A stretch of DNA of 64,000 nt, from positions 62,001-126,000 of the forward strand of contig DAIDKP010000015.1 in NCBI GenBank assembly GCA_027449965.1, in the 5' to 3' direction. The translations under genes and the position numbers were made by a program. This DNA is from Acidobacteriaceae bacterium (GTDB lineage: Bacteria; Acidobacteriota; Terriglobia; Terriglobales; Acidobacteriaceae). The notes below the pieces were generated by a model. It was not told the DNA's origin, searched no databases, and worked only from the letters and a program-made list of their open reading frames with translations. The number at the start of each line of letters is the position of its first letter. Positions within the stretch are counted from its first letter, which is position 1. This document shows, piece by piece, positions 18,576 to 27,020 of this stretch.

Positions 18576-21110
18576 TCACTCTGTCGTCAACGTCAGCCTT
18601 GCCGTTGTCAGTCCCGGTGCACTCGCGCTCACTTCAATTCGCCCTGCCTGCTGCGTGGATTGAACAACGCCCAGGCATAAGCCGTGAAAGACACTCTGCG
18701 TCATTCCCGTGTAGCGCTGATGGCTGAACGGATCGCCATTGTCCACGCCAATCCACGTTCCGGCACCCTCCATGGCAAAGCGCACCATGGCATCTGCCGT
18801 CGGCACCACGCGTCCTTCGGCATCCACCACACGCACCGTCAGATGCGCCACATCGCGACCATCGGCGCGCAGACGCTCGCGATCCGCACTCAGTTGTACT
18901 CGCGCCGCCGCGCCGGTCGTGGTCACCTGTTCGGTGGCCACCACGCGTCCGTTCTTCACTCCCACAGCCTTCAGCTCGCCCGGTTCATACGCCACATCCC
19001 AGCTCAAATGCAGGTCGCTCGTCGTGCGCAAGGCCTTCGCGCGCTCAGGATAATTTCCATATTGACCTTCCATGCCCAGGCGTGGAAATTCATACCCCTT
19101 CACACCCAGTGAGCGGCCATTCAGAAACAGCTCCACCGTGTCGCAATTCGTAAAGCACGTGACCGGCACAACTGTCCCTTCGCGTCCGGCCCAGTTCCAG
19201 TGCGGACTCAAATGCACCATCGGCGTCTCGGTCCACTGGCTTTGATAGAAAAAATATGCATCCTTGCGAAACCCGCACGTATCCATCGCGCCAAAGGTGC
19301 TTCCGCGCATCGGCCAGTTGGCTTCGCCCAGATAGTCAATTCCTGTCCACATGAAATCGCCGGCTACGTAGTCATGGATGCGTACAAACTTCCACAGGGA
19401 TTCTGTATCGACGATCAGATTCTGTTGCGGCAGAAAGTGCATCCCCGCCGCCGGCTTCGCACCTTGCAGCAGATATTGATACTCTCCGCGAATGCCGCCG
19501 ATGCCTATGCTTTCGGTGCCCACAAATCGCCGGTTCGGATGCGTGGCTCGATCAAGGCTGTAGTAAAGATCGGCGCGCTCCCGCCACCGATCCACATAGT
19601 TGTATCCCACCACATCCAGCGACTCCAGGAACTCCGGTTTCACGCGATTGGTCAGCGGCTCGGAGGCAATTCTGTCACAGGCCGCCGTCACCATCCGCGT
19701 CGGGTCTTCATCGTGAATGATGCGTTTCAAAGCAAGCAGCGTTTGTGTGCCATCGGGTGCGGACTGGTCGCCAATCTCATTGCCCGCGCTCCAGATCACG
19801 ATGCAGGGATGATTGCGATCACGACGAATAAAATTTCTCAGGTCGGCCTCATGCCAGGCATCAAAATAGCGGCTATATCCATACCGAATTTGTTCTTTCG
19901 GCACGCGCCACTCGTCAAAAGCCTCCGCCATCACCAGAAATCCCATCTGATCGCACAGATCGAGAAACTCCGTTGCAAATGGATTGTGACTTGTCCGAAT
20001 CGCATTGCAGCCCATCGCCTTCAGCAACTCCAGACGCCGCTCCCACACGCGTTCAGGAACGGCAGCGCCCACGCATCCGCCCTCCGGATGTACACAAACG
20101 CCTTTCAATTTCACTCGCTCGCCGTTCAGCAGAAATCCGTCCTGCGCATCAAACTTTGCTTCGCGGATTCCATGTCGGATCGTCGTCGCGTCCACCACCG
20201 CTCCATCTTCCAGAACCTCGCAGCGTAATGGATACAGATAAGGCTCCGTCGGAGACCACAGCTTCGCACCCGGCACGTGCAGCGTGAGCGTCGCTTTCTG
20301 CTCGGCGTTGGCAGCCAGCGTCAAAGGCTGCTCCAGCACACGTACTGTATTCCCCTCTGCGTCCATCAGCGTGGCGCGCACGCTGCACAAACGAGCTTGC
20401 TTGCTTGCATTGCGTGCAGTCATGCTCACGAGCACGCTTGCTTGCTCGGCGTGAATTGTATCTGTCGTTACAAATACGCCCCACGGTGCAAAATGCAGCG
20501 CATGGGTGCGGCAAAGATGAGTGTGTCGATAGATTCCCGAGCCGGAGTACCAGCGGCAATTCGGCTGCATAGAATTGTCCACTCGGACCGCAATCACGTT
20601 CTCCGTCCCAAACTTCAGATAGGGCGTCAACTCATACCAGAAGGGAACAAAGCCATAAGGTCGCGTTCCCAGCAGGTGCCCGTTGATCCACACCGTACTG
20701 TTCTCATAGACGCCATCGAAGTAGATCGTAAAGATCCCTCCTCGATCTTCCTCTGCAAGCGTAAAGCGCTTCCGATACCACCCAATGCCCGTTGGCAGAT
20801 AACCGCCCGGCCCGCCCGTTGCAGCGTTCTGATCGATCTCTCCGGCAATGCTCCAGTCATGCGGCAGCCGCACCGGCTGCCATTCTTCATCGGCCCACAG
20901 CCTCTGTTCCGCGCCGGGAAAGTCGCCATGCCGGAAGCGCCAGCCATCATCAAAATCGTCCATGCGACGACCTGTTGAAGCATTCCCGATCGGCTCCTGC
21001 GCAAACAGCGACGTGCCCTTTGTACTCATCACGGCGACTCCTGCCGCCGCCGAGGCAATCCATTCTCGCCGCGTCATTGTCATCACTGAGGGAAAGTGAT
21101 CTTCTGACAT
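18576..21110 (-). CDS. GH2 family beta-galactosidase, exported
   Basis: Predicted exo-acting beta-galactosidase that would finish the breakdown of galacto-oligosaccharides made by GH53; other GH2 activities remain possible. ATG 21110 has TGGAG nine bases upstream. The leader MTRREWIASAAAGVAVMS has a twin-Arg motif followed by a hydrophobic run, suggesting Tat export. Then come the GH2 sugar-binding domain (RRMDDFDDGWRFRHGDFPG, VRLPHDWSI), an Ig-like sandwich, and a TIM barrel starting near FLLNGERVKLKGVCVH. Acid/base E445 is in IWSAGNEIGD and nucleophile E533 in FVGTESIG. C-terminal DUF4982-like and Ig-like segments follow. About 844 aa. It is divergent from a GH-A hydrolase and shares with it an intergenic region holding palindrome copy C. 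Confidence 0.9.
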   Translation of the reverse strand: MSEDHFPSVMTMTRREWIASAAAGVAVMSTKGTSLFAQEPIGNASTGRRMDDFDDGWRFRHGDFPGAEQRLWADEEWQPVRLPHDWSIAGEIDQNAATGGPGGYLPTGIGWYRKRFTLAEEDRGGIFTIYFDGVYENSTVWINGHLLGTRPYGFVPFWYELTPYLKFGTENVIAVRVDNSMQPNCRWYSGSGIYRHTHLCRTHALHFAPWGVFVTTDTIHAEQASVLVSMTARNASKQARLCSVRATLMDAEGNTVRVLEQPLTLAANAEQKATLTLHVPGAKLWSPTEPYLYPLRCEVLEDGAVVDATTIRHGIREAKFDAQDGFLLNGERVKLKGVCVHPEGGCVGAAVPERVWERRLELLKAMGCNAIRTSHNPFATEFLDLCDQMGFLVMAEAFDEWRVPKEQIRYGYSRYFDAWHEADLRNFIRRDRNHPCIVIWSAGNEIGDQSAPDGTQTLLALKRIIHDEDPTRMVTAACDRIASEPLTNRVKPEFLESLDVVGYNYVDRWRERADLYYSLDRATHPNRRFVGTESIGIGGIRGEYQYLLQGAKPAAGMHFLPQQNLIVDTESLWKFVRIHDYVAGDFMWTGIDYLGEANWPMRGSTFGAMDTCGFRKDAYFFYQSQWTETPMVHLSPHWNWAGREGTVVPVTCFTNCDTVELFLNGRSLGVKGYEFPRLGMEGQYGNYPERAKALRTTSDLHLSWDVAYEPGELKAVGVKNGRVVATEQVTTTGAAARVQLSADRERLRADGRDVAHLTVRVVDAEGRVVPTADAMVRFAMEGAGTWIGVDNGDPFSHQRYTGMTQSVFHGLCLGVVQSTQQAGRIEVSASAPGLTTARLTLTTE

Positions 21111-21202
21111 GCACGTCACTCCAGTAGAACGTAAAATCGTTTTGCCTCTGTCTCCAAAGTTCAAGGCATCTTTCGATTCAAGCACAGCGGCAATCGTCCA
21201 CA

Positions 21203-21222
21203 ATCCGACTTTTGTTGGATTC
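21203..21222 (+). promoter_or_regulatory. Palindromic operator candidate, copy C (GH2/GH-A divergent promoter)
   Basis: AATCCGACTTTTGTTGGATT is followed by CC. The core TCCGAC-TTTT-GTTGGA (21204-21219) is an inverted repeat with one mismatched pair. It lies about 93 bp upstream of the GH2 start and 37 bp upstream of ATG 21257. It matches copies A and B at nearly every position, and all three copies lie only in promoter regions of the galactan-related genes. Confidence 0.72.
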
Positions 21223-21256
21223 CCATCCACCTGGAGCAGAGTAAAGTTGCTTCGAT

Positions 21257-23455
21257 ATGAATTCCTCGTCATCCATTGTTTTCAAGCTTCCTGCATCCCT
21301 GCGTCAAAGGCTGGCTCGCGCCGGTTTTCGATCCACGCGGATGACAAAAATCATCCGTACTGCACAAATCCTCACCATCGTCCTTGGTTCCACCCTGCTT
21401 CGCGCTCAAACTCCTGCGCCGCAGCCGTTTCCTCTGGACTACGTGGATATGCTTGCTTCTCCATCTCCCATCGATCTCTCTTACCTGCTGGATGCGCCTG
21501 CAGGCAGGCAGGGCTTTCTCCGCGTCGCCGACGGCCATCTCGCCACTGCGGACGGCAAGCGAATCCGTCTCTGGGGCGTCAATATCACCGACTGGAGCGC
21601 AGGTTCACGTCAGATTCCCGATAAAGCCGATGCTGCTTTCTGGGCGCAGGCTCTGGCGCGGTTCGGTGTCAACTGCGTCCGTCTCCAGTTCCTCGACCTT
21701 CCGGCTCCGCGCGGACTCATCGCTACGCATCGCCCCGATACTCGCTTGCTCGATCCTGACCAGCTTGATCGAGAAGATTTCTTCATCGCGCAGCTTGAGC
21801 AGCGCGGCATTTACATCGACTTCAATCTCCTCGTCGGTCGTCCGTTCATGGCCGGTGACGGCGTAACCGATGCGGACAAACTCCGCGAAGGAGCCAAAGG
21901 AACCTCGCTATTCGACCCTCGTCTCATCGAACTCCAGCAGGAATATGCGCGCCAGTTGCTCACTCATCGCAATCCCTATACCGGTCGCAGCTACACCCGT
22001 GATCCGGCAATCGCCATCGTCGAGGTCAACAACGAAAACGCCATCAACGTCGGCTATCGCGCTCCATCCCGCTATTATGCGCAGGAACTCGAAACCCTCT
22101 ATAACCAATGGCTGACGCTTCATCGTACCCCGGCGCAGATTGCGCAGTTGCGCACACTTGCCTCGGTCGCCGACCCTGCCACGCCCGTACCCTTACTCAG
22201 TTGGCGTGGTCAAGCCGCCACCGCCGCTCCCTTGCGCTTTCACGCGGAGGCGGAGTTTTTCCTGGATCTCCAGCGCCACTACTTTGATTCGATGCGGAAC
22301 TTTCTTCAGCTCACCCTGCACGATCCTTCCCTCATCATCGCCACTGCCGATCACAGCCACGCAAACAGCGGCTACCCCATCCTGATGGCGACTGCGGACA
22401 ACGAAATCCTCGACGGCCACACCTACTGGCAACATCCCGAGATGTACGTCCATAAATCTCCCATGGTCGACGATCCGCATAACTCCACCGTGGTTGAGCT
22501 GTCACGCTCGGCGATGGTCGGCAAGCCCTACACCGTCAGCGAGGTCAACAATCCATTTCCCAACGACTACGACGCCGAGGGAATTCCGGTGCTCGCCGCT
22601 TATGGTGCGCTTCAGGACTGGGACGCCATTCTCTGGTACACCTTTGAGCCGAAGCAATCCCGCTCCGCTTCTCCCTACGTGGGCGACCCCTTCGATATCT
22701 CGCAGCACCCGGTCAAGATGGCTGAGTTGGCGGCGGGCGCGCTGCTCTTTCTGCGCGGAGACGTGAAGCCGGCGCAGACCACCGTCACGCGCACCTATTC
22801 GCGCGATCAGGTCTTTGATTCCATGCTGCTGCCCACCACCGATCGACCCTACTTCACGCCCGGTTTTCCGCTTTCGCTGCCGTTGCAGGATGAGGTTCGC
22901 ATCGCTTCGTTTGACGGTCCACCCACGCAGGAATTCCCCATTGACTCCAGCGCTTCTCCCCTCCGTTCCGACACGCATCAGCTTGCCTGGTTTTCCGGCG
23001 CTCCCCACACCGGCCTGGTCACCGTAGACACGCCAAGAACTCAGTCCTTGATTGGATTTCTCAATGCCCATCCTTCCATCGCCGACACCAACGTCACGGC
23101 TGCCATTCAGAATGCCTTCGCCGCCATCCAGGTCACCGCTCTTGATGGAGAATCAATCGCCCAAGCCCATCGCCTGCTGATTGTGGCCGGTTCCACCGTA
23201 GCCAACTCCGGCGCTCAGTGGAACTCCGTCGGCACGGCGCTCACGCAATGGGGCAAGGCTCCCGTCACGATCGAGCCGGTGCGTGGCCAGCTCATCCTGC
23301 GCAATCTCGACGGCGCGCGCGCGGTCACACTCACGGCGCTCAACGGCGCGGCGCGACCGATGGGCAAGCCCGTGTTGGCAACGCACGCCGACGGCATCTG
23401 GAAGTTGCCGCTCCACCAGATCACTCCCTGGTATCTGGTCACCATCCAGCGATGA
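21257..23455 (+). CDS. Clan GH-A (cellulase-like) glycoside hydrolase, exported, exact family unclear
   Basis: Probable retaining glycosidase with a TIM barrel. The chain starts with a leader; ATG 21341 (MTKIIRTAQILTIVLGSTLL to RAQ) gives a cleaner signal peptide than ATG 21257, and neither start has a strong ribosome-binding site. Barrel landmarks are RLWGVNITDW, FGVNCVRLQFLD, then E260 in EVNNENA as the likely acid/base and E429 in TVSEVNNPF as the likely nucleophile, 169 residues apart. The C-terminal 200 residues look like a beta-sandwich. The overall look is of a GH5/GH42-like enzyme, but I cannot fix the family. Its position next to GH2 and its shared operator suggest action on beta-galactan or an associated glycan. 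About 732 aa. It ends at a strong bidirectional terminator. Confidence 0.78.
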   Translation: MNSSSSIVFKLPASLRQRLARAGFRSTRMTKIIRTAQILTIVLGSTLLRAQTPAPQPFPLDYVDMLASPSPIDLSYLLDAPAGRQGFLRVADGHLATADGKRIRLWGVNITDWSAGSRQIPDKADAAFWAQALARFGVNCVRLQFLDLPAPRGLIATHRPDTRLLDPDQLDREDFFIAQLEQRGIYIDFNLLVGRPFMAGDGVTDADKLREGAKGTSLFDPRLIELQQEYARQLLTHRNPYTGRSYTRDPAIAIVEVNNENAINVGYRAPSRYYAQELETLYNQWLTLHRTPAQIAQLRTLASVADPATPVPLLSWRGQAATAAPLRFHAEAEFFLDLQRHYFDSMRNFLQLTLHDPSLIIATADHSHANSGYPILMATADNEILDGHTYWQHPEMYVHKSPMVDDPHNSTVVELSRSAMVGKPYTVSEVNNPFPNDYDAEGIPVLAAYGALQDWDAILWYTFEPKQSRSASPYVGDPFDISQHPVKMAELAAGALLFLRGDVKPAQTTVTRTYSRDQVFDSMLLPTTDRPYFTPGFPLSLPLQDEVRIASFDGPPTQEFPIDSSASPLRSDTHQLAWFSGAPHTGLVTVDTPRTQSLIGFLNAHPSIADTNVTAAIQNAFAAIQVTALDGESIAQAHRLLIVAGSTVANSGAQWNSVGTALTQWGKAPVTIEPVRGQLILRNLDGARAVTLTALNGAARPMGKPVLATHADGIWKLPLHQITPWYLVTIQR

Positions 23456-23456
23456 A

Positions 23457-23502
23457 AAATCCCACGGCCCGCTGGAAAACGACTCCAAAGGCCGTGGGAT
23501 TT
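23457..23502. terminator. Bidirectional terminator between convergent GH-A and GH31 genes
   Basis: AAATCCCACGGCC (23457-23469) pairs perfectly with GGCCGTGGGATTT (23490-23502): a 13-bp stem with a 20-nt loop. The A-run before the stem gives a T-run for minus-strand transcripts, and the plus strand ends in TTT. It begins right after the GH-A stop codon. Confidence 0.8.
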
Positions 23503-23542
23503 CATGCAGGCGCAACCCGAAACAAAACCCGGAACGCGCTCG

Positions 23543-26341
23543 TCACTCGACTGCGACAGTGACCAGCTTCTCCGCGCGCGTCATCGCATCCAGCCGCTTT
23601 TGTTGCTCGGTCGCGGAATCCGGTTTCCGCCAGGTGGAAGCGGCCGCACGTCTTTCCATCGCTGCCAGCCGATCGCTGAAGCCGTTTGCCGCTGTTCCCA
23701 CCGCCGCCTGCGCCTTCTGAACGCTCGCGGCAAAGCCTGCAACTTCTGACGACGCATTCTCCGGATGGTAGCCCAGCCGGTCGCCTGTCTGCATCGCTGT
23801 GATCAGTGCATCGGGTGGCTGCGCCGCGGGCCACGTCTGCTGCATTGCCTCGTATGCGCCGCGCAGTCGCGTCATCGCCCCGGCAAAACCGTCCAGCTTG
23901 CTTCGTTTCGCCATCTGCTCCGCGTTGCGTTTCACCTCAATCACCACACGATCATGAACGCTGTGGCGCGCAATGGGAATCCTCGTCGTCAGCGTATCTC
24001 CCTCAAAGCTCCAGCCGCCCTGGCCCAGCGCATTGGCCTGTTTCACGGGCATTCCGTTCACCGTCACCGTCTCCGGAGGCCAGTCCGCAGGCAGGCGAAG
24101 CTCATAGCCGCGCTCTTCCAGCATTCCCGCAAAGTGACCCTCCACCGGACCGATTTCCACGCGCAGCGTATCGCCTTCCTGCGTCGCCTTCACCGGCATC
24201 CTGGTCCATGCGCCATATTGATATTCCACCGCTTTGCCAGAGTCTTCATAGACGCGATACTCCGCGCTCTGCCCCGACTGCATCGGCCACACATTCAGAA
24301 TCAGCGGATCGACCGGCTTCTGGCCCGTATACAGCATCGGCGGCTCCATCGGCACAATCGCTCCCGCCTTCACAAACACCGCCGTCTGGTCGATCGAATA
24401 ACTGCGTTCCACCGTCGTCGGCCCCGTAAAGTGTCTGCCCGTCGCCCACTCGATCCACTCGCCCTTCGGCAGCCACACGGTCTCCGTCGTCAGCCCCGTC
24501 ACCGAGTCCGCCGCCTTCACCACCGGAGCCACCAGCATCTGGTCTCCAAACATATACTCATCGCGATTCGTATAGGCTGCATCCGCTTCCGGCCAGTCGT
24601 AGTACAGCGGATGCACAAACGCTACCCCGGTATCGTAGGTCCGTCGCGCCTCTGTATAGATATACGGTTGCAATGCGTAGCGCATCTGAAAGCTCTTGCG
24701 CAGAATCGACGAGTACGGCTCCGGATAGGCCCAGATCCTACGCTCCGACTCCGGATTCTTCGTCGTATGGGTGCGCAGAATCGGGCTGAACTCGCCAAAC
24801 TGCACCCACCGCGTATACAGCTCAGGATCGACTGCGCCCGGCATGTGTCCGCCGATATCGTGGCTCCAGTACGCATAGCCCACATTCGCCGCTGTCGCCG
24901 TGAACCACGGTTGAAACGCCAGCGAATCCCACACCGAAACCGTGTCGCCGGAGAAGCCGATCTGGTAGCGGTGATTGCCCAGCCCACCCCAACGATGAAA
25001 CAGCAGCGGACGCTTGCCCTCGCGTTGCTGATCCGTGAAATGCACATAGTTCAGCCACCACGTCGGACTCACGCCCGGCAGGCTTGTCGTCGGTTCCTGC
25101 TGCCAGTCCAGCCACCAGAAATCGATCCCTTCCTTTTCCAGCGGATGGTGCAGAATGTTCATGTAGTTGGTGGCGTATTTCTTGTTGGCAATGTCAAACG
25201 GCACATACTTCTTTGTCGCCGGATCGATGCCCATTGCCCGCGCCATCGCAGGATACTGCGCCTCCCACGGCTGCACGCCGGACGCTGGATGCAGATTCAG
25301 ACTCGTCTTCAATCCATCCGCGTGCAGCCGCTCCAGAAAATCCTTGGGGTAGGGAAACAGAACCTTGTTCCATGTATACCCACTCCAGCCCAGCGTATGC
25401 CCGGACTGGTCCGTCTCGCCCATCGCCTTGAGCTGTTGCTCATTGATGTGCCAGTCCATATCGATCACAAAAACATCAAGCGGCGTGTCGTTTTCGCGAA
25501 ATCCCTGCGCAATCCGCAAAATCTCCTGATCGCTGTAGGCCCAGTAGCGCGACCACCACGTGCCAAAGGCAAATCGCGGCGGCAGCGGAATCCGTCCCGC
25601 CACACGCACGAAATCTCCCAGTGCCGCTCGATAATCATGCCCATAGCCAAAGAAATACCAGTCCTGCCGCGCCCCTGCCGGGCGCAGCATCACCCATGGC
25701 CAGGGACTTTGCTCGCCTTTCAGGAAACGAAAATCCGCCGAGTCAAACAGTGGACGCGTCGAGTCGTCCACCAGCGCCCATCCCGCACGTGACACCAGGC
25801 CCTCACCAATCGGCTCACGCGTCTTGTCCCCTCGCGCTCCATCCAGCGTGCGCGTCGTGCCCATCAGGTTTTCTGTGTCTTTCATTCCCGGCTGCCACGC
25901 CACACTCTTCCCATCCACCGTCAGGCGAATCGAAAGATTCTCCGCACTGAACTCGCCGTCGCCACTTGCACCCGGCGCATAGCGCAGCGTCATCGCATCC
26001 GTTGTAATCGTCACGCCGTCCGCCGTTTTCCGGGTCTCGAATTTCGGAACCGGCATCCGCCGATTCAGAAAGACAAACGACGCATGATCCTCAAACTTCT
26101 CATCGGCGGCCCACTCCATGCGAATCATTCGCGAGGTAAGCACCGTGAAGCGCGCATGGCCCACGGTGACGATTGCCCGCGGATTGGCAACTGGATCCGT
26201 CACGGTGGTTTCATCCTCCGTCGCGCCGGAGAGTGTTTTGCTGGTTGAGGATCGGTGAGGATCAGGTTGCTTTTGCGCCTGGCAAATGCCGCTTCCCCAG
26301 GTCAAAGTCAGGACGGTGAGAGACAACAAAAATTTCAGCAC
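23543..26341 (-). CDS. GH31 family glycoside hydrolase (alpha-glucosidase/alpha-xylosidase-like), exported
   Basis: Predicted exo-acting alpha-glycosidase of about 932 aa. I place the start at GTG 26341 because GGAGG (26347-26351) lies five bases upstream and the chain then opens with a clean signal peptide (LKFLLSLTVLTLTWGSGI to CQAQ); the ATG at 26383 has no such site. The N-terminal beta-sandwich leads into the TIM barrel with VFVIDMDWH. The catalytic nucleophile is probably D412 in FWWLDWQQEP and the acid/base D466 in GFSGDTVS. A C-terminal region from about residue 840 is rich in Ala and helical and looks additional. The real substrate (alpha-xyloside, alpha-glucoside or other) cannot be told from sequence. 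It sits 38 bp after a CYTH gene in the same direction, so the two may be co-transcribed. Confidence 0.87.
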   Translation of the reverse strand: MLKFLLSLTVLTLTWGSGICQAQKQPDPHRSSTSKTLSGATEDETTVTDPVANPRAIVTVGHARFTVLTSRMIRMEWAADEKFEDHASFVFLNRRMPVPKFETRKTADGVTITTDAMTLRYAPGASGDGEFSAENLSIRLTVDGKSVAWQPGMKDTENLMGTTRTLDGARGDKTREPIGEGLVSRAGWALVDDSTRPLFDSADFRFLKGEQSPWPWVMLRPAGARQDWYFFGYGHDYRAALGDFVRVAGRIPLPPRFAFGTWWSRYWAYSDQEILRIAQGFRENDTPLDVFVIDMDWHINEQQLKAMGETDQSGHTLGWSGYTWNKVLFPYPKDFLERLHADGLKTSLNLHPASGVQPWEAQYPAMARAMGIDPATKKYVPFDIANKKYATNYMNILHHPLEKEGIDFWWLDWQQEPTTSLPGVSPTWWLNYVHFTDQQREGKRPLLFHRWGGLGNHRYQIGFSGDTVSVWDSLAFQPWFTATAANVGYAYWSHDIGGHMPGAVDPELYTRWVQFGEFSPILRTHTTKNPESERRIWAYPEPYSSILRKSFQMRYALQPYIYTEARRTYDTGVAFVHPLYYDWPEADAAYTNRDEYMFGDQMLVAPVVKAADSVTGLTTETVWLPKGEWIEWATGRHFTGPTTVERSYSIDQTAVFVKAGAIVPMEPPMLYTGQKPVDPLILNVWPMQSGQSAEYRVYEDSGKAVEYQYGAWTRMPVKATQEGDTLRVEIGPVEGHFAGMLEERGYELRLPADWPPETVTVNGMPVKQANALGQGGWSFEGDTLTTRIPIARHSVHDRVVIEVKRNAEQMAKRSKLDGFAGAMTRLRGAYEAMQQTWPAAQPPDALITAMQTGDRLGYHPENASSEVAGFAASVQKAQAAVGTAANGFSDRLAAMERRAAASTWRKPDSATEQQKRLDAMTRAEKLVTVAVE

Positions 26342-26379
26342 TTCTTCCTCCGTAGTTTGATCTACAGAGAAAAACCATA

Positions 26380-26970
26380 TCACCCTCGCAACGACACAGC
26401 CGCCTTCACCGCATCAAACGTCAAATCCTGCACCGTCGCGCCGTTTGCTTCGCGCCACTGGTCAAACAGGCGTCCATAGCTCATCGTCGTGCGCATCTCC
26501 GTCGGCACCTGCAACGCATCTGCGGTCAGGTCAATCCACTCCGGCTCGCCTTCCAGTTCCGCATAGACGCCAATCGGCGTCTCATCCACGACACACAAGC
26601 CCCGCCCATCCCGATACTCCGTCCGCCACTTCTCATAACGGAAGACCGGCTCCATGCCAACGGCGCGAAGAATCTCGGCAATCGCCGCTTCGTCGCCCAC
26701 TTCCGTTTCTGTCTCCACGCGATGCTTGTGCCGATCTTCGCCCACGCCCGAGGGTGGCACACGCTTGTGCGTCACCACCGTTCGACCGGCATATTCGCGA
26801 ATCCGTACCAGCTCCCGCCGCGCTCGCAGCGTTCGTTCCGGCGTATCAAACAGGACGTTGCTCTCGAAGCTTCGTGCCGTCTTCACCCCAAAGCCAAGCG
26901 CGATCAACTGCGCTTCCAGCTGCGCCAGATTCGCCACGGCAAATTTGATCTCCGTCTCAATGCCAACCAT
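26380..26970 (-). CDS. CYTH domain protein (class IV adenylate cyclase/thiamine-triphosphatase-like)
   Basis: CYTH-fold protein of about 196 aa that acts on triphosphate substrates inside the cell. It shows the family N-terminal signature ETEIKF (ExExK), a run of alternating charged strands (RRELVRIREYAGRTVVTHKR), an acidic ETETEV segment and a late EGEPEW strand, all typical of the tunnel architecture that binds triphosphate with Arg/Lys and metals with Glu. Bacterial members include CyaB-type adenylate cyclases and inorganic triphosphatases; which applies here cannot be told. It starts at ATG 26970, 50 bp from the divergent Sua5 gene, and is followed by the GH31 gene. Confidence 0.85.
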   Translation of the reverse strand: MVGIETEIKFAVANLAQLEAQLIALGFGVKTARSFESNVLFDTPERTLRARRELVRIREYAGRTVVTHKRVPPSGVGEDRHKHRVETETEVGDEAAIAEILRAVGMEPVFRYEKWRTEYRDGRGLCVVDETPIGVYAELEGEPEWIDLTADALQVPTEMRTTMSYGRLFDQWREANGATVQDLTFDAVKAAVSLRG

Positions 26971-27020
26971 TGCTGGCGAGTATACGGGATTTGCCCCGGC
27001 TGCGCGTAGATAATACTTCT

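Noticed and set aside
23765..25792. Plus-strand frame of about 675 codons opposite GH31
   Set aside because: Same Arg/His/Pro-rich shadow character; the GH31 frame has clear catalytic motifs.
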